Of a stretch of 22,315 nucleotides of DNA, positions 1 to 7,752 are shown in pieces. A program made the translations under genes and the position numbers. Source of the stretch: Pseudomonadota bacterium (GTDB lineage: Bacteria; Pseudomonadota; Gammaproteobacteria; Steroidobacterales; Steroidobacteraceae). Each line of letters begins with the position of its first letter. Within the stretch, counting starts at the first letter, position 1. The notes under the pieces are model-generated. The model searched no databases and was not told the origin of the DNA. It saw nothing but the letters and a program-made list of their open reading frames with translations. The stretch covers positions 1 to 22,315 of the forward strand of contig QGUO01000006.1 of NCBI GenBank assembly GCA_003242495.1. Direction: 5' to 3'.

Positions 1-432
1 ATCCAGGGCGCTGGCCGCCACGCCGGCGTCCACCAGGCCGCGCACTTCGAGACCGGTTTCGTTGCAGATCCCCAGCAGCAGACCGAGCTGCTCGCGCGTG
101 TAGCCGGCCGGCACAGCCAGCAACAGACCGTCGATCCCGGCCTTGTGCCCTGCGAGCAGGGCTTCGAGCTGGGCGAACGCCAGGTCGGCCGGCGTGCCGG
201 CAGCGCGCGTGGGCCGCGGCAACGCGCTGGTGGCAAGCTCGCGCCAGTGCTGGGTGTGCGCGAACAGAGGCCGCAGGCGCATGCGCGCCAGCGCGTCCTG
301 TCCGCACAGCACGCGGTCGTCCTCCAACACGGCGACCCCCGGCGCACGCTCGACGATCTCGGCGCCCCCTGCGGCATCGCCGCGGGCCAGCGCCAGATCG
401 CTGTCGAGCAGTTGCAGGGAGAACAGCGCCAT
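1..432 (-). CDS. Hsp70/actin-fold (ASKHA) ATPase-like protein, N-terminal part only
   Basis: The frame opens with ATG at 432 and stays open for 144 codons to the window edge, so the C-terminal part is missing. The segment around residues 100-140 (GLLLAVPAGYT, then an EQLGLLLGICNETGLEV stretch, then GLVDAGVAAS) resembles the Hsp70-type 'VPA.yt..qr.al..a...aGl.v..li.ep.AA' block. An early line (PGVAVLEDDRVLCGQDA) resembles the strand that precedes it. The phosphate-binding loops would lie mostly outside the window, so ATPase activity cannot be judged. The gene starts 15 bp after the stop of the ExbB-like gene and is probably the next cistron of the operon. An ASKHA pseudo-enzyme or a PilM-like scaffold are alternatives. 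Confidence 0.55.
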   Translation of the reverse strand, partial: MALFSLQLLDSDLALARGDAAGGAEIVERAPGVAVLEDDRVLCGQDALARMRLRPLFAHTQHWRELATSALPRPTRAAGTPADLAFAQLEALLAGHKAGIDGLLLAVPAGYTREQLGLLLGICNETGLEVRGLVDAGVAASALD

Positions 433-447
433 GACGTCGACCGATGC

Positions 448-1275
448 CTATTTCGCCTGCATATGGCGGATGATCTGCTGATCCAGGTAGGTCTCGGTGT
501 CGAGCACCAGCCGCTCCTGCGCCAGCTGCAGCTGATGCAGCAGAAACATGATGACGATGCTGATGAGCAGCGCGATCAACGTGGAGTTGAAGGCCACACC
601 GAGTCCTTCGGTCACACCGGCGATGTCGCCGGTGACGGCCTTGTGCGCCTGCGCGAGCGCGTCGCCGATACCGCGCACGGTGCCGATGAAGCCGATCGCC
701 GGGATGGCCCAGGCGATATAGCGCACCATCGACAGCTCCGAATCGAGCCGTTCGGCTTCCGATTGGCACACACTGCGCGCGGCATCGGACACATCCTGCA
801 CATTGCGGGTGGCGCCAAAGCGCGACAGCGCCGCGAGCAATGCGCGCGGCAGAAGCAGCCTGCGGGTCTGCGGCGGCAGGCTTTCGACCTGGCGCGCGTA
901 CTCACGAGTGTCTTCCGGCAGGATGCGCATGCCATCGGGCACATGGATGAGATCGGTCGCCAGCAGCCGGCGCTCGCGCGAGGTGGACCAGCCCTTGTAA
1001 CCCATGATGGCGAATGCCCAGAGCATCAGGATGAAACAGGCCTCCTGTTCGTAATCCTTGACGATCACGTAGATCGAGCGCTCAGGAACGAAGTTCGGAT
1101 CGGCACGCATCTGTTCGGACTGGTAGGCCATGATGGCGGATGCCTGCGGGCGGATGGTGGTCACGTACACCGCGTGCACGATGATCACGGCCACGATGAG
1201 CGCGAACACGTCGTAAATGAATTCGGTCGGCAGGGTGCGACTGAACCTGCTCATGGAGCGCGCGTCGGTGGCCAT
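448..1275 (-). CDS. MotA/TolQ/ExbB-family proton channel protein
   Basis: This is a 275-residue inner-membrane protein with four hydrophobic segments at about 20-41, 79-96, 186-206 and 228-248. The third carries the family signature IPAIGFIGTVRGIGDAL (residues 191-207). The fourth (GVTEGLGVAFNSTLIALLIS) matches the second pore helix of ExbB/TolQ. Family members use proton flow to drive a partner that reaches across the periplasm. ATG at 1275 is chosen because it lies 2 bp after the upstream TGA, and translation further upstream would run into the preceding gene. No ExbD/TolR/MotB-like partner is visible in the window. It could lie past the left edge, or the neighbouring secreted or lipoprotein genes could take that role; this is inference. 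The family call is firm; the function in this operon is unknown. Confidence 0.85.
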   Translation of the reverse strand: MATDARSMSRFSRTLPTEFIYDVFALIVAVIIVHAVYVTTIRPQASAIMAYQSEQMRADPNFVPERSIYVIVKDYEQEACFILMLWAFAIMGYKGWSTSRERRLLATDLIHVPDGMRILPEDTREYARQVESLPPQTRRLLLPRALLAALSRFGATRNVQDVSDAARSVCQSEAERLDSELSMVRYIAWAIPAIGFIGTVRGIGDALAQAHKAVTGDIAGVTEGLGVAFNSTLIALLISIVIMFLLHQLQLAQERLVLDTETYLDQQIIRHMQAK

Positions 1276-1277
1276 GT

Positions 1278-1619
1278 TCAGATATCCACGGGAAAGGAAA
1301 CGTCGAAGTCCGCACGCACCTGTTCGCTGGGCTGGAACCGCTCGGGGCTGGTGCGCTCGGCGCGGTTGCGCTGCGCGTCCCGAGCCGGCGCAGCCGGCGA
1401 TGGGGTGGGTTCGGCCGGTGCAGCCGGCGATGGGGTGGGCTGCGTCGGCTCGGTCGCCGGCTCCGCGGTCTCGGCAGACGCCTCGGCGGCGGGCTCGCGC
1501 TCGGCGGGCGGCGCCTCGGCCGCCGCACCCATGATGGCGGGTTGCAGCAGCACCAACCCGCACAGCCATGCGATCGGGAGCTTGGCTGCCCGTGAACGGG
1601 CCTCGGATTCAGATTTCAT
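1278..1619 (-). CDS. Small secreted or anchored Pro/Ala-rich protein
   Basis: The product has 113 residues. Residues 1-35 look like a signal peptide: basic n-region, hydrophobic core (LPIAWLCGLVLLQPAIM), and Ala-rich cleavage zone (GAAAEA). Residues 36-80 are low-complexity Pro/Ala/Glu with two copies of PTPSPAAPA. The last 20 residues (RFQPSEQVRADFDVSFPVDI) are compositionally normal and are probably the functional part. ATG at 1619 is preceded by GTGGAG, which overlaps the upstream gene's stop. The stop is 2 bp before the ExbB-like start, so the two are surely co-transcribed and perhaps translationally coupled. I do not recognise the family. A periplasmic linker or adaptor to the channel is a guess from position only. 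Confidence 0.75.
   Translation of the reverse strand: MKSESEARSRAAKLPIAWLCGLVLLQPAIMGAAAEAPPAEREPAAEASAETAEPATEPTQPTPSPAAPAEPTPSPAAPARDAQRNRAERTSPERFQPSEQVRADFDVSFPVDI
1384..1443. repeat. 30-bp tandem repeat, two copies, in the Pro/Ala linker
   Basis: Units 1384-1413 and 1414-1443 share the core cagccggcgatggggtggg and differ at only a few positions. Each encodes a ten-residue Pro/Ala unit (PTPSPAAPAE/R). The period is a multiple of three, so gain or loss of a unit would keep the reading frame. Confidence 0.8.
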
Positions 1620-1626
1620 GACAGCT

Positions 1627-4029
1627 TCACTCCACGTAACGTGCGATACGAAAACCCACATCCGGCCGTCCGCTTTCGCCGAAGTCGCGCGCCGACAGCC
1701 GCAGTTCGGTGACGCTCGAATGCCGCCAGCTGGAACCGCGGATCACGTGCTGCTTGCCCTGTGCCGGACCGGTCGGATCGACCGCCAGCTTCGAGCCATC
1801 GACGGTCACAGTGTAGTAGTCATGTACCCACTCTGCGACGTTGCCGCCGATGTCGTATAAACCGAGCATGTTGGGCGGGAACTTGCCGACTGGCGCGCTC
1901 ACCGCGAAACCGTCGTCGTAGCCGGGCACCACCTCCTGCACGATCACCTCGGCCGAGCGGTCGGCGTAGTTACCCGAACCCGGCGCCACCGGCAGCGCAT
2001 CGCCCCACGGATAACGGCGCTGATTCTGGGCACCGTCGTAGCGCGCCACCCATTCCCACTCGGCATCGGTCAGCAGGCGATAGCCCCGCGGCACGGGGTC
2101 GACCGGTACCAGCGAATCGCCCTGGCGCTTGTATGCCGGCGGCAGTCCCTCCTGCTCCGACAGCCAGTTGCAGAACGCCGCGGCATCCTCCCAGGTCAGG
2201 TTCACGACCGGCTGGTTGTCGAGATCGAGCGTGTGGGCGCCGACGAAGCCGGAGCGATGGCTCGAACGGAAGCGGCGGAACTCGGCATTGGTCACCTCGC
2301 GCACGCCCACGTAGAAGGCGCGACGGAACTCGACCTCGCGCTGCGCCTCGTTGGCGCGTCGACCCGGCTCGCGTCGCGGGCTGCCCATGACGAAACGTCC
2401 CGTGGGCATGAGCAACAGCTGCTGACCGATCGGCGATTCGATCACCTTCGGGATCGAGGCGGCACGCGCCTGCTCGGGGGTGAGCAGCGTCGTTTCGATC
2501 ACCTGCGCGAGTCCCGGACGCGGCGTGATGCTCGTCTTGTAGGGCTGATAGCCCGGCTTGCGAATCTCGATCTCATGCGTGGTGGCCACCAGGCGCAAGG
2601 TCTGGTTGGCCGCGCCATGCTCCTCCCCATTGACGTAGACGCGCGCATCGGCAGGCTGGGCGCGCACGGCCACCTCGCCGAAGATCCCCTCCAGCGACAC
2701 CGCCAGGCTGCGCCGTTCGCCAGGCTCGAGGCGCACATCGCGGCTCGCGGATGCGTAGCCCGCCTTGGTGAGCACCACCGAGTGGGTCATCTCGGGACGC
2801 AGCTCCAAGTCGAGCGGCGTCTGACCGCGATACACACCGGCGACGGTGACATTGGCACCGGACGGCTCGGAACGCAGCACCAGCCGCCCGTCCGGCAGCC
2901 CCAGCTTGACGGGACCGATTTCCAGGGGCCGGCCCGCCTCGACCTGGATGTCCGTGCTCCAGGGCTTGAAGCCGTCGAGCCTGAGCTCGAGCGGATGGTT
3001 GCCCGAGCGCACCCGGGCGGTGAGCGGCGTCTTGCCGAGCACCTCGCCGCCGACGGCGATCTCGGCCCCGGCCGGCTCCGAGCTGACCGTCACGTCGGCC
3101 CAATCCGGCGCCAGCTCAGGCGCGAACACCTGCGTCTTGCCCGCACCTTCGACTTCGACGTCGGCGCTGAAGGGCTGGTACATGTCCGCCCTGAGCGCGA
3201 TACGGTGCACGCCCGGCGCGAGCTCGAAGTCGCCGGGGGCTTTCCCGGCAGGCCGCCCGTCGATCTGTACGGCGGCGTTCACCGGAAGCTCGATGCGCAA
3301 CACGCCGGGCAGTTTCTCGAGCGACAACGAGAACTGTTGATCCGGAGCATCCGCGACCTCGATGGTCATCTCGCCCGGGCGGTAGCCTTCGTGCTCGGCC
3401 CGCACCCGGTACGCTCCCGGTCGCAACAGGAAGCGCTCGCCCAGGCGGAATGCCGGCAAGACTCCGCTGATGGCGACGCTCGCCTCGGCGGGATCCGTGG
3501 CGATGCGCACCGAGCTGGCGGTGAATACGAACCATAGCGCCCCCAACGCCAGCACCGTGACCGCCGCGACGCTCCAGCGAACGGGATGGATGCCCCGACG
3601 CTTCGTCGCCGGCGCGACGGTGCGAAAGCGGATCGGATCGATGGGCGCCTCGTCGTCCTCGTCATCGTCCGCCGCGCTGCCCGGCGTCACGATGGGCGGC
3701 GCGGTGATGTTGCCGCTGCTGCCGTCCTCCACCTCCAGCACGGATTCGCCGTCGCTGCGCACCAGGCGCAGTCGCGCGTTGCCGAAATTGACCACGTCGC
3801 CGGGATTCAGCCAGGTCGAGCGCCGCACGGGCATGCCGTTGTGCAACACCTCGGCGCCCTCGGCAGGCTGAATGAACAATTGATCCTCATGCAGCCCGAG
3901 ATACGCCTCGGTGACGGCGGGGCGGCCGGCCAACACGATGGCATTGCCTTCGCCACCCACTGAAAGCGGAAAGTCGCCGGCATCGAAGCGGCGCTCCCCC
4001 AGGGACTCGCGGACGGTGAGCTCGTTCAA
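1627..4029 (-). CDS. FHA-like / TM / five PEGA repeats / SUMF1-like (FGE-sulfatase) protein
   Basis: The 800-residue protein has a modular layout. Residues 1-92 look like a degenerate FHA domain (HNGMPV and PGDVVNFGNARLRL are typical, but the canonical GR and SxxH motifs are absent). An acidic linker at 120-130 precedes one membrane helix at about 152-172. Five PEGA-type repeats follow at about 176-240, 242-305, 312-378, 382-447 and 451-516. A SUMF1/formylglycine-generating-enzyme fold spans 535-800 (MPTGRFVMGS, EVTNAEFRRF, RLLTDAEWEW, GLYDIGGNVAEWV, VIRGSSW). The expected topology is FHA in the cytoplasm and PEGA plus SUMF1 in the periplasm. The SUMF1 part has a single Cys (C620) and none after RGSSW, so FGE catalysis is unlikely. 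The start is TTG at 4029, overlapping the kinase stop as TTGA, with GAGGAG 5 nt upstream. Adjacent kinase plus FHA suggests a kinase-substrate pair. Confidence 0.9.
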   Translation of the reverse strand: MNELTVRESLGERRFDAGDFPLSVGGEGNAIVLAGRPAVTEAYLGLHEDQLFIQPAEGAEVLHNGMPVRRSTWLNPGDVVNFGNARLRLVRSDGESVLEVEDGSSGNITAPPIVTPGSAADDDEDDEAPIDPIRFRTVAPATKRRGIHPVRWSVAAVTVLALGALWFVFTASSVRIATDPAEASVAISGVLPAFRLGERFLLRPGAYRVRAEHEGYRPGEMTIEVADAPDQQFSLSLEKLPGVLRIELPVNAAVQIDGRPAGKAPGDFELAPGVHRIALRADMYQPFSADVEVEGAGKTQVFAPELAPDWADVTVSSEPAGAEIAVGGEVLGKTPLTARVRSGNHPLELRLDGFKPWSTDIQVEAGRPLEIGPVKLGLPDGRLVLRSEPSGANVTVAGVYRGQTPLDLELRPEMTHSVVLTKAGYASASRDVRLEPGERRSLAVSLEGIFGEVAVRAQPADARVYVNGEEHGAANQTLRLVATTHEIEIRKPGYQPYKTSITPRPGLAQVIETTLLTPEQARAASIPKVIESPIGQQLLLMPTGRFVMGSPRREPGRRANEAQREVEFRRAFYVGVREVTNAEFRRFRSSHRSGFVGAHTLDLDNQPVVNLTWEDAAAFCNWLSEQEGLPPAYKRQGDSLVPVDPVPRGYRLLTDAEWEWVARYDGAQNQRRYPWGDALPVAPGSGNYADRSAEVIVQEVVPGYDDGFAVSAPVGKFPPNMLGLYDIGGNVAEWVHDYYTVTVDGSKLAVDPTGPAQGKQHVIRGSSWRHSSVTELRLSARDFGESGRPDVGFRIARYVE

Positions 4030-6440
4030 ATTTGCTCCTCGCAGCGAATCACGATGGGCGGCAGCGACTCGCCCGGCATCACGGTGATCTCGCGGCGCAC
4101 ATCACGATAGCCCGCGCGCGTGCCGACCACCGTATAACGCCCCGGGGCGAGCTCGAGCGAGCGCTGCTGGAACGCGCCGAGCGCGCCGACGCGATGGATG
4201 GTGACCTGCGTGAGATTGTCCGATTGCAGCGCCACGCGCACCGGCGTCTCGGCGCGCGCCAGCCAGTCGCTCACGGTGGCGACCTGACGCTGGAGGAGCG
4301 GACCGGGGTTCGGCACCTGCGCCGCCCGGGCGAGCGCTTCGCGCGCCGCCTGACGCACCGGCGCGCTGAACAGCCGCTCCGGCTGCGTGACATAGAGCTC
4401 GAGCTGTTCGTTGAGCTGCGCGCGCGGCGTCACGCGCTGCACGCCTTCCCGGGCAGCAGCCACGGTCTCGTCGAGCTTCAGCACCCCACGGTATTCCGCC
4501 AGGGCAGCGGCCCAGCGTTCGGCGCTTTCGTGCTCACCGGCAGTCGCGAGCTTCGCCGCAATGGTCTTGGTGCGTTCTTCCTGCTCGACCTGCTTGAGCG
4601 CCTGGGTCACCTCGCCTGCCCCTGGACGGAGCTTGTTCGCCGCCTGAAACGCTTCGCGTGCACGTGCGTAGTCTCCTTGCGAAAGCGCCGCGAAGCCGCG
4701 TGCCATGGCGCCGGCGAAGGCATCTTGTGCGATCTGCGCGTTGGCCCGCGCCAGGCCTTCGGAGGCAGGCGCGGATTGCGCATCGAGCGCCAGGGCCTTG
4801 CGGTAAGTGTCGGCCGCGGCCCGGGCGTCGCCGTCCTGCTCGAGCCGCTCGCCCTGTGCGATCAGCGCGCGCACTTCATCGAGCGTCTGGGCGCGCTTCA
4901 AGCCCTGGGCGGCGACCTTGTTGTCGGGCTCGATGCGTGTCACGAGCTCGAAGGCCGCCTGGGCCTGCGCCGAGTCACCGGCTTCCAGGGCCCGTGCGCC
5001 GGCCGCCAGTCGCTCCTCGACCACTTCGCCCATGCGCGCCTCCAATGCCGAGATCAGCGGCTCGGCCCGCGAGTAGTGCTCCACCGCTGCGAAGTAGTCG
5101 CGCCCCGCGAAACGCTCGTCGCCCGCAGACAGCTCGTTGCGGGCGGCACGAAACTGCTCGCCGCCCCATTCCTCGGCGGCGCGCTCGCGCAAGCGCACGA
5201 ATCTCGGGTCGAGGTCGCTGCGTTGCTGCTCGGCCTGCAGGCGTGCCTGCGCCAGCGCCGCCAGATCCACTTTCTCCTCGGGCTCTGGCGCGGCCGCAGC
5301 ATCGGCCGCAGCGGAGTCGCTGTCCTGGGAGACGGTCTGCGGCGGCGGCACCCACCTGGGCAACGCGAAGAACACGAAGATCAAGCCGCCCAGCGCAAAC
5401 ACCGTCGCGGCAACCAGCAAGCCGCGCCGAAAACCCTGCCAGCGCAGCGTCTCCTCGCTGCGCTGCTCGACCGGGGTGCGGCGCCACTCGCCGCGCAGCC
5501 CGGCGCCGCGCTCGGTGGGCGGTACGATCTTCGGCGGTTCGGTCGATTCCGGCACGTTCATGGATGTCGGCTCGTCTATCCGGCCCGAACCCTTGCCCGG
5601 GCCGCTCCTGTCATCTTTCCCACTCCCGTTCGCCTCCTGCTCGAGCGCCGCCGCCAGCGCCTGGCGAACAGCGCGCATGTCCGCGGGTCGATCCTCCACC
5701 CGCTTCTCCAGGCAACGATGCACCAGCTGCACCACCGCCGCCGGCGCTGCGCATCGAGTCGCCAGGCTCGCTGGCCGCTCGCCGCGCACCCGTGCCGGCG
5801 TGATATCGGGATACAGTGGCGGATATCCCGACAATAACTCATAGAGCATCGCCCCGAACGCGTAAACGTCGTCCGCCGGCGTGGCGGGTGCTCCATCGAG
5901 CTGCTGCGGGCTCGTGTTGTAGGGTGAGCCCGGCCAGCGCCCGGGATCGATGGCAGCGCCCGCCGCCGGCTCGGGCACGGGCGCTGCGAAATCCGTCAAG
6001 CGCGGCGTTCCGTCCGCGGCCAGCAAGACGTTGGCCGCCTTCACGTCCCGGTGCACGACGCCCCTGGCATGCGCATACGCCAGGGCATCGGCGACCGGCA
6101 CCAAGACACTCAGCACCTGCACCCACGGGCGACCGCGCAGCGACGTCAGGTCGCCACCCGGCGCGTACTCCATGGCCAACCAGGCATGCGCGCTCGAGCG
6201 ATGCACGCCATCGATGCGCAGCACGCCAGGATGGCGCAGCTCGCCGGCACGCTCGCAGGACGCCTGCCAGGCCGCGAACCACACCGGATCGCGCGCGAGC
6301 CCCGCGTGCAGGACCTTGACCGCCACCGGCTCGTCCGGCCGCTGCGCATCGCGTGCGAGCCACACACTGCCGTGCCCGCCCGTGCCCAAATGACGGAGCA
6401 CGGTGAACCTGGCAGAAAGCTGCTGCCCGGCCTGGAGCAT
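4026..6440 (-). CDS. Transmembrane Ser/Thr protein kinase with helical-repeat and C-terminal PEGA-like domain
   Basis: The product has 804 residues. The kinase domain is at about 11-265: glycine loop LGTGGHGSV (18-26), Lys42 in VAVKV, catalytic HRDVKAANV (D132, N137), metal-binding DFA (150-152), and SPQQLDG in place of the usual SPEQ. A hydrophilic linker leads to one TM helix at about 340-361. Residues 390-730 are a long Ala/Glu-rich helical region with TPR-like repeats (for example YFAAVEHYSRAEPL and RAAADTYRKALALD). A PEGA-like module ends the protein (LELAPGRYTVVGTRAGYRDV). The last Gly of DFG is replaced by Ala, while all other catalytic residues are present. The downstream gene overlaps by 4 nt and the upstream lipoprotein stop is 43 bp away, so this is an operon member. 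Confidence 0.92.
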   Translation of the reverse strand: MLQAGQQLSARFTVLRHLGTGGHGSVWLARDAQRPDEPVAVKVLHAGLARDPVWFAAWQASCERAGELRHPGVLRIDGVHRSSAHAWLAMEYAPGGDLTSLRGRPWVQVLSVLVPVADALAYAHARGVVHRDVKAANVLLAADGTPRLTDFAAPVPEPAAGAAIDPGRWPGSPYNTSPQQLDGAPATPADDVYAFGAMLYELLSGYPPLYPDITPARVRGERPASLATRCAAPAAVVQLVHRCLEKRVEDRPADMRAVRQALAAALEQEANGSGKDDRSGPGKGSGRIDEPTSMNVPESTEPPKIVPPTERGAGLRGEWRRTPVEQRSEETLRWQGFRRGLLVAATVFALGGLIFVFFALPRWVPPPQTVSQDSDSAAADAAAAPEPEEKVDLAALAQARLQAEQQRSDLDPRFVRLRERAAEEWGGEQFRAARNELSAGDERFAGRDYFAAVEHYSRAEPLISALEARMGEVVEERLAAGARALEAGDSAQAQAAFELVTRIEPDNKVAAQGLKRAQTLDEVRALIAQGERLEQDGDARAAADTYRKALALDAQSAPASEGLARANAQIAQDAFAGAMARGFAALSQGDYARAREAFQAANKLRPGAGEVTQALKQVEQEERTKTIAAKLATAGEHESAERWAAALAEYRGVLKLDETVAAAREGVQRVTPRAQLNEQLELYVTQPERLFSAPVRQAAREALARAAQVPNPGPLLQRQVATVSDWLARAETPVRVALQSDNLTQVTIHRVGALGAFQQRSLELAPGRYTVVGTRAGYRDVRREITVMPGESLPPIVIRCEEQI

Positions 6441-6483
6441 GATGCAGGGGCGGACGAAGCCAGGGCGCCGCGCGACAGGCGTC

Positions 6484-7728
6484 TCAGTTGCCGCCGGCGG
6501 GTACCGCCGGTGCGGCCGCCTCCGAGCGCGCCGCCGGCGCCTCGACCTGGAGACCGGTCTCGTTCTCGTAGAGTTCCTTGAGCAGGCGGCGCCACTCTCG
6601 GTATTGCTCTTCGGCGGTGCCCTGCAGCTGCAGCGTGCGTCCCTCGACTTCCACGACCATGGGCTGCACCTCTGCCTGGAACGACTGGCCGAGTTGGCGG
6701 ACCGACTCGGCGCGCATCTTCACCTCGGCGCCTTTGTCGAAACCACTCTTGATGGCATAGGCGCCGCCGAAGACCGCCGCAGTCGCGGCCGCCTGGCCGA
6801 CATAGGTGCCCGACTCTGACCCCGCCACCAGACCGCCGATGATCGCGGCCGCCCCGAGCAACTTGCGCGTCGTTGCCGCGCGGCGCGCCTCGTGCTCCGC
6901 TTCGAGCTCGGTGTAGCTGTAGCGGCGCCAGTTGGTGTAGGGCTCCGACATGTTGTCCGCGAACAGCGCATAGTGCTCGTTGACCGTGTCGAGCAACGCA
7001 TAATCACGCTCGCGAATGCGATCCATGCGTATCATCAGCGGGTCGTCGTCGGCCGGCAGGCGGGTGACCTGGTACACGCCGGTGCGCCGGTCGGCGCTGA
7101 GATAATCCGCGAACGCATAGGGCGCCAGCTCCGCCGCGAAACGCAGCTCCGACACGCGGCGCACGTTCTCGATATCCGCCGCCGCGAGCCGTTCGCGATA
7201 CGCGAGGATGTCGTTGGCGAGGTTGCTGTACAGATTCTGGAAGGGATCGCGCACCTGCCCGCTCGAATCGTGATACGAGCGCGTATCGGCGGGCTGCTCG
7301 TACACCTTGCGGAACCACTCGCGACCGGTCGCGTCCGCGACGGCGACCTCCAGCTCGAGCTTCATGCCGGTCGACTCGAGGATTTTGCCTTTGACTTGCA
7401 CGTCGAGTGCGTCTGCGCCGGCGGGCAGCACACGCACCTGGCCCCAGTGACCGGTGCTTTCGAGCGTGTTGCGGATCTGCATGGCGACGTAGCGCGCCTC
7501 GGCCTTGCGCACCTCGGGAAAGATGCGCTGCTTTTCCTGCTGCGCTTCGTCGGCGGGAATGTTCGGATCGAACAGGTGCACCCCGATGTCGAGCAACTGC
7601 TCGGGCGGGACTTCGGCAGTGGCCTTCACGGCTGCGACACGGGGCAAGGGCCGCGTCTCGTGCACGACGCACCCGCCGAGCGCGACCAGCGCCATCCAGA
7701 GTCCAAGCACTGCAGTGAGCCGTCTCAT
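6484..7728 (-). CDS. Lipoprotein with a glycine-zipper segment, function unknown
   Basis: The product has 414 residues with a lipoprotein signal (lipobox ALGGC, lipidated Cys20). Residue 21 is Val, not Asp, so outer-membrane sorting is expected. Residues 40-200 look like a mixed alpha/beta periplasmic domain. A small-residue hydrophobic stretch at about 290-330 (GAAAIIGGLVAG, then AAATAAVFGGAYAIKSG) resembles a glycine zipper and may insert into or pack against membrane. The C-terminus ends in a charged helix and an Ala/Pro tail. No named domain is recognised. It starts 24 bp after the stop of the Ser/Gly-rich lipoprotein gene and lies 43 bp before the kinase gene. Co-transcription suggests it is a surface or periplasmic partner of the kinase system; this is inference. 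Confidence 0.85.
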   Translation of the reverse strand: MRRLTAVLGLWMALVALGGCVVHETRPLPRVAAVKATAEVPPEQLLDIGVHLFDPNIPADEAQQEKQRIFPEVRKAEARYVAMQIRNTLESTGHWGQVRVLPAGADALDVQVKGKILESTGMKLELEVAVADATGREWFRKVYEQPADTRSYHDSSGQVRDPFQNLYSNLANDILAYRERLAAADIENVRRVSELRFAAELAPYAFADYLSADRRTGVYQVTRLPADDDPLMIRMDRIRERDYALLDTVNEHYALFADNMSEPYTNWRRYSYTELEAEHEARRAATTRKLLGAAAIIGGLVAGSESGTYVGQAAATAAVFGGAYAIKSGFDKGAEVKMRAESVRQLGQSFQAEVQPMVVEVEGRTLQLQGTAEEQYREWRRLLKELYENETGLQVEAPAARSEAAAPAVPAGGN

Positions 7729-7752
7729 GTTTACACCGTTGCACAGCGTCGT

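Noticed and set aside
1384..1443. CRISPR-like repeat, and likewise the repeats at 7992-8058 and 9107-9250
   Set aside because: All are contiguous in-frame coding repeats with periods divisible by three and no spacers.
145..1860. Long plus-strand open frame (571 codons) opposite the channel and small secreted protein genes
   Set aside because: It gives an Arg/His/Gly-rich, domain-free translation and runs antisense to three genes with clear families or signal peptides; this is the usual mirror frame of GC-rich coding DNA.
1627..2400. Active formylglycine-generating enzyme
   Set aside because: The catalytic cysteine positions are absent and no sulfatase gene is nearby.
2233..5837. Long plus-strand open frames opposite the SUMF1-like and kinase genes
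   Set aside because: The minus strand encodes unmistakable PEGA, SUMF1 and kinase motifs; the plus-strand products show no domain or plausible start site.
1..6440. Type VI secretion regulatory cluster (PpkA/Fha/TagR-like)
   Set aside because: Domain types overlap, but there is no phosphatase gene, no TssB/C/K/L/M or ClpV gene, and the FHA-like domain lacks key motifs; the channel and Hsp70-like genes do not belong to that cluster.
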